From Aquarana catesbeiana (taxonomy: Eukaryota; Chordata; Amphibia; Anura; Ranidae): DNA of 64,000 nt. The DNA lies in the NCBI RefSeq assembly GCF_042186555.1, contig NC_133333.1, positions 67,401,555-67,465,554 on the forward strand, read 5' to 3'. Every line of letters begins with the position of its first letter. Positions within the stretch are counted from its first letter, which is position 1. Shown here piece after piece: positions 45,591-54,725 of the stretch. The notes under the pieces were generated by a model that saw only the letters and a list, made by a program, of their open reading frames with translations, did no database searches and was not told where the DNA came from. The translations under genes were made by a program, and so were the position numbers.

Positions 45591-46237
45591 ACGATTGGGG
45601 AAACAGAGGGGGGAATTTAGGGACTTTTAGGAAGCCATGATCTGGTAAGATCAAGTATTTCCATCCCTAGGGACTTTATATGATGTCATGACCTGGTAAG
45701 GACATAGACATCCATCCCATCTATATTTAAAGAAAAAAAGGGGGTATATAACCATATACCAGGAATGTGGGACTTTGTGTGAAGCATATGACAGCCCAAA
45801 GAGTAATGGAGTGAATTTAAAGGAATTTTATTACACATTGCATAGTACATACATGATCAAAAATAGCAGAGGTAGATTAACATACATAGATGATAAGTCT
45901 GTTGAACACAGTTCAAAGTATATATGCTGGTAGCAATAAAAATATGCATGACTCACATTAAATTGGTAAAACATGATAACAACATAAAGTAAACATATTT
46001 GTATAGAAATATTTAAAAATTCCCAGGTTCACCACAGACTAAAGGTGTGTACTATTGATAAGAAAGAATATAACCTGCAGGACCTATGGCCTCGTTGGCC
46101 TGAGAGAGTACAGAACACATCATGACTTGAAGTTCTAATGACATTCGTGAAGACACGGCACATCAAGAGCTCTACGCGTTTCGTGGCTGAAGCCACTCAT
46201 CAGGAGCAGGCACGTGTGATATCTATGGATTAGGAAA
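45591..46237 (-). repeat. terminal repeat A2
   Basis: Second direct copy of A1. Its right edge meets the palindrome centre at about 46,238. Confidence 0.92.
46150..46220 (-). ncRNA. hammerhead ribozyme, copy 2
   Basis: Same sequence as copy 1, 2,040 bp away. It lies within about 50 bp of the inverse copy 3, so a transcript crossing the centre could fold the two together instead of into separate ribozymes. Confidence 0.85.
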
Positions 46238-46261
46238 ATCCATAATCCATAGATATCACAC

Positions 46262-46320
46262 GTGCCTGCTCCTGATGAGTGGCTTCAGCCACGAAACGCG
46301 TAGAGCTCTTGATGTGCCGT
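46262..46320 (+). ncRNA. hammerhead ribozyme, copy 3
   Basis: Plus strand: CTGATGA at 46272-46278, helix II 46279-46292, GAAA 46293-46296, ACGCGT then AGAGC. Core identical to the other copies. Confidence 0.85.
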
Positions 46321-46887
46321 GTCTTCACGAATGTCATTAGAACTTCAAGTCATGATGTGTTCTGTACTCTCTCAGGCCAACGAGGCCATAGGTCCTGCAG
46401 GTTATATTCTTTCTTATCAATAGTACACACCTTTAGTCTGTGGTGAACCTGGGAATTTTTAAATATTTCTATACAAATATGTTTACTTTATGTTGTTATC
46501 ATGTTTTACCAATTTAATGTGAGTCATGCATATTTTTATTGCTACCAGCATATATACTTTGAACTGTGTTCAACAGACTTATCATCTATGTATGTTAATC
46601 TACCTCTGCTATTTTTGATCATGTATGTACTATGCAATGTGTAATAAAATTCCTTTAAATTCACTCCATTACTCTTTGGGCTGTCATATGCTTCACACAA
46701 AGTCCCACATTCCTGGTATATGGTTATATACCCCCTTTTTTTCTTTAAATATAGATGGGATGGATGTCTATGTCCTTACCAGGTCATGACATCATATAAA
46801 GTCCCTAGGGATGGAAATACTTGATCTTACCAGATCATGGCTTCCTAAAAGTCCCTAAATTCCCCCCTCTGTTTCCCCAATCGTCTT

Positions 46888-48288
46888 GTATACAAATAGG
46901 GATGGAAGCATCTGATGTAGCTCTACTAGTTTAGATATATTAATCCTTCTGCCACCAACGACCTATGTTTAGTCTCCCCTGTTCCATTTATTTTATTTTT
47001 GCAACTATTTTATTCCCATTTTGTTTCCTTTAAATTTTTTTATTGTTCCAACTGCCTTATTAGCCTTACTTTTGGTACTGCTGTTTGGGGTTGTGCCGGG
47101 CCGTCATGCGGTCTGGTTTCTCTCTCATTCCGGGGGCTGTGACACACCTTGCGGACGTTTTTTCCCCCCTCCCCCACTGCCTTCACGGCCTGGGGGAGCG
47201 GATGTGATGTCAATGTGTGTCAGTGTCACGCTTCCTTGCTGTGCGCGGGGCAGCGCTCTGACGCTGCCGCGCACAGGCTGTGTTCACCACACTCGTGGGC
47301 TATGGGGGAACGTGCTGCGTGCCGTTGGCCGGAAGCGGCCGCCCGGCGCCTGGCGCTCCTCCCCCCACCCCACGGCGTGACACTGGTGTGCATCCCCGCG
47401 GCGGGGGTATTTAAGGGCGCTCCCCGGCTGGTCACGGCACTCGGGGCTCTCCACACATCATCCACTACATGGATTTTTCCACCGGTCTTTCTGGTTCCCC
47501 TCATGGGGTTCCCCTACCCACCAGGTATTTTGGCATTTCTCTTTGTTTCATTACCATCACATCTACCTGGCTTCACTTGTCTACCTCTCACTTATCCACA
47601 ACACCCCCTCCCGCCCACCCATGTACCTTCCTTCTTGTTTTTTCGTCCTCACTTTATTCCCCTTCCCCCTCTCTCCCCCCTCTTCCTTTCCCCCCCCCCT
47701 TTTTCCTCCTCCCCTTTCCCTTCCCTTCCCCTATCTTTCATATTTCCCTTTTTTCCCCCCCTTTTCCCTTCCTTTTCTCTTCCTTTAGTTCCCTTCCCCC
47801 TCTTTTCCTGTTCTTTCCCCCTGTTTTTCCTCTCTTTCTTTTTCTTTGTCTCCCTTACTAATCCCTTCTTCCCCCTCCCTGTTTCTCCTCCCTTCTTTTC
47901 TCTCCCATCCTTTTCTTCTTTCCCCCTCCCTTTCTTTCCCCCCCCCTCCCTTTTTCCCCTTTCCTTGCTTCCCTCCCCCCCCCCTTCTCTCTTTCCCTTT
48001 TTCTTCTCCTGTGTCTGTCACATCTCCTTGTTCACCATTTTCCCTTCACTATCAGAATGTCCTCGGCTGCCGTGCCTGTCGTGAGTGTCGCCCTCCCCAT
48101 ACCCGTGGGGCTGCCCACCTCAGCTCCCGGTGTGGAGTTATTTCCCGGACTGTCTGTGGGGCCTTGTCATCGCACCTTCAGCATGCCCAATTTGAGCAAG
48201 TAAGTCTTGGTTACGGTGGTTTGATATCTTACCCCTAACCTTGTTCCTGCAATTCTTTTTGTTTTTCATTTTTTAATTTTTTCCTAAT
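46888..48288 (+). repeat. inverse copy of unique block B
   Basis: Reverse complement of 44198-45590 with very few differences. It contains the mirror polypyrimidine tract and the TATA-like promoter. Long frames such as 47149-48084 come from the pyrimidine tract and are not genes. Confidence 0.9.
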
Positions 48289-48302
48289 CCATAGATATCA
48301 CA

Positions 48303-48362
48303 CGTGCCTGCTCCTGATGAGTGGCTTCAGCCACGAAACGCGTAGAGCTCTTGATGTGCCGT
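48303..48362 (+). ncRNA. hammerhead ribozyme, copy 4
   Basis: Plus strand CTGATGA at about 48313-48319 followed by the same helix II, GAAA and ACGCGTAGAGC. It lies in the truncated terminal repeat, which stops at 48747 and lacks about 185 bp found in A1. Confidence 0.85.
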
Positions 48363-48761
48363 GTCTTCACGAATGTCATTAGAACTTCAAGTCATGATGT
48401 GTTCTGTACTCTCTCAGGCCAACGAGGCCATAGGTCCTGCAGGTTATATTCTTTCTTATCAATAGTACACACCTTTAGTCTGTGGTGAACCTGGGAATTT
48501 TTAAATATTTCTATACAAATATGTTTACTTTATGTTGTTATCATGTTTTACCAATTTAATGTGAGTCATGCATATTTTTATTGCTACCAGCATATATACT
48601 TTGAACTGTGTTCAACAGACTTATCATCTATGTATGTTAATCTACCTCTGCTATTTTTGATCATGTATGTACTATGCAATGTGTAATAAAATTCCTTTAA
48701 ATTCACTCCATTACTCTTTGGGCTGTCATATGCTTCACACAAAGTCCCAATAAGGGATTCT

Positions 48762-48976
48762 GTGGAGGCTGGGGAGTGAGCCATGGACATCAAGGTACTC
48801 ACGGGGGTCCCAGGAGGGTGGGTGCGGGTCACGGAGGCATAGGATTGCCTGTCTCCAGGGATCTCCTCAGTGTTAGGCGCGTGTGGCTGCATGGCACCCG
48901 CCATCTTGGATTCGGCCCGCTCCGTAACTGCCCTGAATTGCGGCTCCAGGTCTCTTCTAAATGATCCCGCGGACAT
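48762..48976 (-). pseudogene. LINE-1 ORF1, N-terminal part
   Basis: Starts near 48976 with SAGSFRRDLEPQFRAVTERA, then a Pro/Thr-rich linker, and stops being LINE at the 14-bp TSD. The first frame residues beyond it are repeated on the other side of the insertion (43548 downwards), consistent with a single original ORF1. Confidence 0.85.
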
Positions 48977-49127
48977 GAGTGTGTGTCCCAGTTGTTCTGC
49001 CCACGGATGGGGTAGGTTTCACAGCCTCCGGGGCTCTGGACCCCCCCCGCTAGGTGCGCCGGGTGGTTAAGGCAGCGTGGAGCTCCTGGCTTTAGCGGCC
49101 ATCTTGGAGCAGTCCGCACATGCGCCT
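48977..49127 (-). promoter_or_regulatory. LINE-1 5' UTR with YY1-like site
   Basis: The 5' end of the full-length LINE. About 20-30 bp from its start, the minus strand has CCAAGATGGCCGC (plus 49095-49107), matching the YY1 core CAAGATGGC found at the start of mammalian L1. A second CAAGATGGCGGG lies in ORF1 at about 48,900. Confidence 0.6.
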
Positions 49128-49384
49128 AACACAGTGCCATCTTAAGAGCATAATAGGCCTCCGGGCAATACAGTGCACTGGGGCCCTGTCGACACAATCA
49201 CGCACGAGAAGGGGGGGCGAGCGCTGTCAGATTACACAGAGCAGGATTCTCCCACTTACCCGGTGGCCCCTGTCATATGAAGTACCGCCTCCTGACTGGG
49301 CTCCTATGATAGACTGCACACAGTAGCCGTGCCATGTAAGTGGGAGATATTTGTAATCCGGCGGTGTTGGGGACTTTTGGTCAC

Positions 49385-49630
49385 CCTAGGCTAGTGGCCA
49401 GTAGGACCCACAGGTCAGTGGCCAGCAGGACCCACAAGCTATGGACCTGTGGGTCCTGCTGGGAGCTGGCTGTGGACTTGTGGGTCCTGCTGGGAGCTGG
49501 CTGCGGACCTGTGGGTTCTGCTGGCCACTGACCTGTGGGTCCTGCTGGGAGCGGACAATAGCCTATGGGTCCTGCTGGCCGCTGACCTGTGGGTCCTGCT
49601 GGGTGCCGACCATGGCATGTGGGTCCCGCA
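49385..49630. repeat. CCTGCTGG-type tandem repeats
   Basis: Units of about 30-33 bp carrying GTGGGTCCTGCTGGGAGC, GGCTGTGGACTT or GGCCGCTGACCT. Confidence 0.9.
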
Positions 49631-49633
49631 GAC

Positions 49634-49775
49634 CACTACACTACACACTGACCACTACACTACACACTGACCACTACACACCACTACACTACACACTAAC
49701 CACTACACTGACCACTACACTACACACTGACCACTACACACAATACATCACACTACACTACACATTACACTATCA
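49634..49775. repeat. CACTACACTACACACTGAC tandem repeats
   Basis: Irregular array of CACTACA and CTGACCACTACA blocks following the previous repeat. Confidence 0.9.
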
Positions 49776-50131
49776 ACTGACTTTCTGGCCAGCCCTGCCC
49801 ACCACACATGACCCCTTTCCCCAATCACAGGGCACCGGGGGCCAGCCTGAGACTTAACATGCACGGGGGTCACAGGAAATGAAAATTAGGAAGATGGAGA
49901 CGAGGGTGACACATACACAGGCGTGGGATTTCACCCCCAAATGTTTTGCCCGGTGCCACGGCCCCCCTCGCACCCCCCATACTACGCCACTGGTCAGACA
50001 GTACTTAACATGGGGGGGCACACAGTAAAATGCTTGGTTGGGGTCGCTGCACAGGTGGGGCCCCCCAGTCAAGTGGGGCCCCGGAGCAACTGCCCAGCGT
50101 GCCCATGCGAAAAGACGGCCCTGATACAACA

Positions 50132-50690
50132 TCAAGGAACTCGATGGACTTAGAATCACAATGTCCTGTAAATCTTAGGTTTAAATCATTGTCATTCAAA
50201 TAGTCCAACCAAGTATCCATCTAGAACTATTTGTCTGAAACAATGAATAGTAAGTCATCCCTCTAAAACGACAATAAAAAACTCTCTATACGGCGGAGAC
50301 TATCTAATCCAAAGATGCGGCCCTCTCCCATCACCCCATATAGAGGTTAGCCAGGGATGGGGAAAACGTAGCCCCCATTAAGGCCCCGCATCTTTGGAGA
50401 TGGTAGTCCCCGAACATAAAGAAATTATGCGTAAGCAAAAACTCTAAACTCAGAAAAATTAACTCCTGAAGTACAACCTGATCTTTTAAGGATAAATGAC
50501 AAATAAATAAAGGCTAGAGACATCAGAAGTAATTCACCTATAAATACTTTTCCATGTGAAATTTTTCAATCTTATAAGGAGCTGTTTAGTGTCCCCGATA
50601 ACTCTCTGACCAGGGGCTGTAGCTGATCATTCATCCACTGACCTAAACGTTCATTTAGTGACCCAATGCCAGCGACCAAGGCTGGATTAA
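50132..50690 (-). pseudogene. PLE-2 reverse transcriptase, 5' part
   Basis: Minus strand: LVAGIGSLNERLGQWMNDQL (after GRPI), RCGALMGATFSPSLANLYMG (RT motif B), then LDYLNDNDLNLRFTGH and SIEFLDV (motif D) directly before the hAT target site. Motif C (YIDD) is degraded. Stops interrupt it. It joins, across the 24.6-kb insertion, to VLTGDNNE at 25482. The right edge at about 50,690 is cut by another sequence starting AGGCTGGATTAAC. Confidence 0.9.
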
Positions 50691-51008
50691 CATAGAGGCT
50701 ATTGGAGCTGTAGCTCCAGCCCAGTGAGTCATTAATGCTGTTTGCTCTGTCTGTGTACAGGATTGATATGTAAATTGTGGGCTGTATTGTTATGTAAATG
50801 GCGGGTGGCAGGCGGTATTATTATGTAAATTGTGGACGGCAGGCTGTTTTGTTATGTAAATTGCGGGCTGTATTGTTATGTAAATCGAGGAAGGCATGCA
50901 GTATTGTTATGTAAATCGTGGGAAGTATTGTTATGTAAATCGTGGGCAGCAGGCGGTATTGATATGTAAATCACTGGCGGCAGGCGGTATTGTTATGCAA
51001 GGCCCCTT
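50691..51008. repeat. TATTGTTATGTAAAT minisatellite
   Basis: About nine degenerate units of roughly 24-33 bp with GTATTGTTATGTAAATCG and GGGCGGCAGGCG (50,745-51,000). Left of it, AGGCTGGATTAACATAGAGG looks like a transposon terminus interrupting PLE-2. Confidence 0.85.
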
Positions 51009-52464
51009 TCATACTGCTGAACCCGACTGCTCATGCGCGAGGCTCCACTCCCCTCTCCTACTGACCCAGCGATCCTCCTCAAAGGACTTGGCAATGCATA
51101 AGGAGGGAGCTGCACTGGCAGGCAATCCAATTTTGACACTGGCCGCTGGCACAGGGGGAACTTCATCCTCCCCTAAATCACACAACTGCTCCTCATCACT
51201 ATCAGTCCACGTCCCAGTCCATGATAAAGTGTCTGAAAACAGTTCAGAGAGTCGATCGGATGAGATATCCAAATCAATAATAGTGGAGCACTCTTTGGCC
51301 GGGAGATAGTTGCACATGGAGCTGGCTTGGTTTGGCACAACCACATTGTCTCCCTTAATGGCCACAGGTATCACCTACCCCACTGGAACACCACTCTCAC
51401 CCTTTGCAGGCTTACCTGACTCCAGCGTCCTTTTCCCCAGTGGTTCCACTATCAAGGAGAGCAGGTGGGCCCGACCCCGGCCTCGAAGGACAACCGGAGC
51501 ACTGGGTCCTGGAGCAGCCACAGAAACAAGAGGAGCAGCTTCTCTCACTGGCTGGGTGATAGCAGGTGGACTCTTATGCCCTGTACACACGGTCGCACAT
51601 TCCGACAACAAAATCCTTCGGATTTTTTCCAACGAATGATGGCTCAAACTTGTCTTGCATTCACACGGTCGCACAAAGTTGTCGGAAAATCCGATCGTTC
51701 TGAACGCAGTGACGTAAAACATGTATGTCGGGACCATAAACAGGGCAATAGCCAATAGCTTTCATCTCTTAATTTATTCTGAGCATGCGTGGCACTTTGT
51801 GCGTCGGATTTGTCTACACGATTGGAATTTAAAGGATCAGATTTTGTTGTCGGAAAATTTTATATCCTGCTCTCAAACTTTGTGTATCGGAAATTCCGAT
51901 GGAAAAAGTCCGATGGAGCCCACACACAATCGGAATTTCTGACAACACAATCCGATCGCACTTTCTCTGTCGGAAAATCTGACCGTGTGTACAGGGTATT
52001 AATGTCGCTACCAGCCAGGACGGTGCCATTCTTGTCCCAATCCGCTTGCAGTGTACATGGAGGTTGAGCTGGTGAGACTACTTCAAGCAGGGGTTCCCCG
52101 CAGCATCCACAGACGATCCAAGGCCTCAGATGCATGGCTAAGCCAGAACAGTTCCCGCAGATCAGTCCCAAGGCCTCATAGCCTCCAACAGGGCAAGACT
52201 ACCCTTAGGTGTATACCGCACACCGGTATCAGTTAGAGTGCTCTTGGACTCGCTCAGACCAAGGCCAACACCTAGAGCGTACATCTTCCAATCCGCCATA
52301 GTACTTCCAAACTGCACCATCTTCTCCATCCCACAACCAGGCACACATGGCAGCACTTCCTTATCCTCCTCTGCAGAGTGGGAGCTCCTCCCCCTGCCTA
52401 AGGATTGGTACAGATACTTTCTGAGAACTTCAGCACCCGCCTTTTTCCATTTGCGGCATGCCAA
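51009..52464 (-). pseudogene. LTR-retroelement gag-like ORF, split by a MITE
   Basis: Minus-strand frames start at 52464 (MACRKWKKAGAEVLRKY), then WKMYALGVGLGLSESK, VCGCCGEPLLEVVSPAQPP, and beyond the MITE PVREAAPLVSVAAPGPSAP, NYLPAKECSTI and TDSDEEQLCDLGEDE. I do not recognise the protein. Its position, just downstream of a primer-binding site and LTR (minus strand), suggests gag. Frameshifts are present and no pol was seen. Confidence 0.5.
51577..51998. mobile_element. PIF/Harbinger MITE, second copy
   Basis: Same family as 13904-14337. Ends TGCCCTGTACACAC and GTGTGTACAGGGTA, with TTA on both sides (51574-51576 and 51999-52001). It interrupts the gag-like frame. Confidence 0.9.
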
Positions 52465-52711
52465 AACTGTAATGGAGTCTGTTTTAACCCTTGCAGCACT
52501 GGGTTGAAAGGGTTAAAGTGTCAAAAGACCAGGCTGATACTCTCCGATGAGCGATGAGACATGCTGGTTCTTCCCCACATTGTTGGAATGCACAATAACA
52601 ACGTCTATATGAAGTAAAGATGTTATTTGCCCCTTTCCCATGGAGCCGGATGAAATTCCGATGTAGCTGTAGCCAGTTGCTAGGGGTGACTGCTGCAGGA
52701 ATAACGCCTTA

Positions 52712-52729
52712 GCCCCACGTTGGGCGCCA
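52712..52729 (-). other. primer-binding site, tRNA-Lys type
   Basis: The minus strand reads TGGCGCCCAACGTGGGGC two bases downstream of the LTR end, the sequence complementary to the 3' end of tRNA-Lys(1,2), used by several retroviruses and LTR elements. Confidence 0.75.
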
Positions 52730-52731
52730 AA

Positions 52732-53108
52732 TGTAGCCAAGTTCCAGGGGCCCCTGAGGCCTAATGGTGACCTCCAGAGTTAGAGACAGCTGACATCCTT
52801 CTGTGTAGAGTGGGTTACAAGGCATTGTGGGTGTAATGCAAGATTAAATGGTGGGTGCCAGACACTTTTTGAATGCAAAGATATTTATTGTCTCTTGAAC
52901 AGAACTGGTGGGAGAGAGGATTAGGGCCAGGACACCCTTAAGCAGATGCAACGATAATTAGCAGACTCCGAGACTTCTATAGGAAGACAGTTATACAGGT
53001 GAAAGCCTCCAGCCGGACACCATTTCTGTATAGGTAGGACGGCTGTCTCCTATGGCAACAGTCTTGCAATAGTTGCTAATGGTAGTATATTCAACTATTG
53101 GCAACACA
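52732..53108 (-). repeat. LTR of the gag-like element
   Basis: On the plus strand it runs TGTAGCC to GGCAACACA (TG...CA ends). Only this 5' LTR is seen and its partner is lost, so the outer boundary is provisional. It is followed on the right by a fragment of the TGCCCCGTACACAC MITE family (about 53111-53190). Confidence 0.55.
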
Positions 53109-53110
53109 AA

Positions 53111-53190
53111 TGCCGCGTACACACAATTGGACTTTCCGCCAATAAAACCGTGTATTTTTTTTTGAAGGTTGTCGGCTCAAACTTATAGAG
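53111..53190 (+). mobile_element. Harbinger MITE end fragment
   Basis: TGCCGCGTACACACAATTGG and TTGTCGGCTCAAACTT match the left end of the MITEs at 13904 and 51577. Only about 80 bp remains. Confidence 0.7.
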
Positions 53191-53750
53191 TAAAACTCCG
53201 CGCTCAGGAAAGCAAAAATACTATAACAATATTATAACAGGTTGCAGCCTCCCCTAATCAGTCCCTGAGATGGAACTGAAGAAAGTAATGATGTGCAGGT
53301 GTGGGGTTGGTGGCGCTACCTACTGGCTAACATATAAGGATAAATAAAGTGGCAATGTGCATGCCAGTGGTGACTGCATGTATGGGAGGGTTAGTTGCCC
53401 TGATAATGCAGGATCCATGCATCCATGCCAATGTTTGCAAGAAAGGAAAAATGGAAAAAATTATACAATACACAAATAAAGATAAATATTAAGTGGATCC
53501 CAATAAACCTCACATATATATGCGTGCATAAGAATAGCATTAAGAAAAAAACTTCATGGGGTCCATATACCATCAAAAACCTATTGTCTAAAAAATAGAA
53601 AATGTATATACATTTTATACATTATAAAATGTGCAAAAATATATATGTATAAAACCCAAAAACCAGCAAAGTCCAGTGACACATATGTGTAGTCATAAAC
53701 CGTAAAAGAAAAAATCAGCATAAAGATGAAAAATATAATATATATATAAG

Positions 53751-53781
<31 letters not shown>

Positions 53782-54569
53782 TAAATATTAGTGAATTTAC
53801 AAAATAACCAGCAAAAATCAAAAAAAGTCCAAAGTGCTCAAGTGACTCTTGTGTTCAGAGAATCAAGTGACTTCTGTGCTCCCCCTGATGGGTCCCTACT
53901 CACCAGCTCCCTGCACCCCTGCAGGGGTAATGGGCATGTATAGATAGCCTGGGGTAGTTCCTGGTATCTCTCCTCGTAGTCCGCATGTGGTATCTGTGGT
54001 CTGTAGGGCCTCAGCAGCTCACTCCACCCAGTAAGGGTATCCAAGGGAGTCTTCCTGGTCACTTTTCCCAAAGTTAATTCGTCAGCTGTTCATAGTTAGA
54101 TCCTCATAGAAAGAGATGGGGCTTCCATTGTGTAGTAATTAAAAAAGTAGTATTTATTAAAAGCAAAAACAAAAATTGTCCCTGTGCAGGGAAACCTATA
54201 AGCACAATGAAACAGGCAATATCTAAGGGCACTGGTTCGCAGCTTGCGCTCCACCTGCGTTCCAGCCCCTTACTTCCATACCAGAAATTACGTAGTAGCA
54301 TAGCCACGCTTTATGCAATTCGTCATTGGACGTTATCAAAGGCGGCCTTACACGTTTCATCATCGCACATTATCAAAGGCGGTTCTTACGCGTTTCGTCA
54401 TTGGACACTATGAAAGGCGGGGAACCGCCTTTGATAACATCCAATGACGAAACGCATAAGGCGTGGCTACGCTACTACGTCATTTCCGGTACAGAAGTGA
54501 AATTCCGATTTTAGGAATAATGGACCCCGTTTTTCACCGTCTGTTGGCTTTGCTTACCCCCTATATTAC
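53191..54569 (-). mobile_element. PLE-like terminal repeats in inverted arrangement
   Basis: Non-coding AT-rich region (an (AT)n run at 53,757-53,783). A minus-oriented terminal region leads into reiterated hammerhead-like units, then a shorter plus-oriented arm begins at about 54,421. Left GAAATTACGTAGTAGCATAGCC and right GGCTACGCTACTACGTCATTTC are inverse copies, so two PLE-like ends are joined head to head as in the element at 46,240. Confidence 0.6.
54308..54462. ncRNA. four hammerhead-like 37-nt units (three minus, one plus)
   Basis: Each unit reads about CCGCCTTTGATAA, a short CGTC/GACG stem, then GAAACGCGTAAGG. Minus-strand units lie at about 54308-54345, 54346-54382 and 54383-54420, and a plus-strand unit at 54425-54462. 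Helix II (CGTC with GACG) and the near self-complementary ACGCGT match PLE hammerheads. The CTGANGA core is altered to TTGATAA, so activity is doubtful. Confidence 0.6.
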
Positions 54570-54725
54570 CAAGCAGGACGGGGGGCGTGGCTTGACGGCT
54601 CATGCGGATGGCTGCCTAGACTCACAGCTCCGCAGTATAACTGGCCACAGCGACATTTCCAGCGGCTCCAGAGAAGGAGAAGTTACCCCACGAACAGCCA
54701 TAACACTCCTACACAGTGAGTGACC

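Larger units (their letters stand above)
43549..48747. mobile_element. palindromic non-autonomous PLE/retrozyme-like element with hammerheads
   Basis: Inserted in LINE-1 ORF1 with a perfect 14-bp duplication CAATAAGGGATTCT (43535-43548 and 48748-48761). Layout: direct repeat A1 (43551-44197), unique block B (44198-45590), direct repeat A2 (45591-46237), then inverse copies of A2 (about 46245-46887), B (46888-48288) and a truncated A1 (48289-48747), so two copies join head to head near 46,240. Each A copy has a hammerhead ribozyme. No RT or endonuclease is encoded. Direct repeats with hammerheads around a non-coding body, a variable-length TSD and head-to-head joining point to a non-autonomous PLE or retrozyme-like element. 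Confidence 0.85.
25504..49127 (-). mobile_element. full-length L1-type LINE (LINE-1), multiply interrupted
   Basis: Bounded by a perfect 17-bp duplication AACACAGTGCCATCTTA at 25487-25503 and 49128-49144. Removing the retrovirus (26769-37845), the truncated LINE (41868-42553) and the palindromic element (43549-48747) leaves about 6.7 kb, normal for an L1: 5' UTR with a YY1-like site, ORF1, ORF2 with EN and RT, and a 3' UTR at 25504-26099. The ORF order on the minus strand is continuous across every insertion. Confidence 0.93.
25491..50123. mobile_element. hAT element split by a LINE
   Basis: Left terminus CAGTGCCATCTTA at 25491, right terminus AAGACGGCCCTG at 50123. The 8-bp duplications ATACAACA at 25483-25490 and 50124-50131 are identical. 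It is the same family as the hAT at 5017-8599 (CAGGGCCGTCTTAA, GGGCCCCTGG). Only about 1 kb belongs to the hAT itself. The LINE inserted 13 bp from its left end, so nearly all of it lies at 49145-50123. Confidence 0.9.
49145..50123. mobile_element. main part of the LINE-split hAT
   Basis: Continuation of the hAT begun at 25491. Internal features: GTGGGTCCTGCTGG tandem repeats (49,385-49,630), ACTACACTACACACTGACC repeats (49,634-49,775), and at about 49,985-49,993 the inverse of CAGTGGCGTAGTATGG, the end motif of another hAT family, so a partial hAT may be embedded. No transposase. Confidence 0.8.

Noticed and set aside
47149..48084. 311-codon plus-strand ORF
   Set aside because: The mirror image of the previous case in the second palindrome arm; same compositional artefact.
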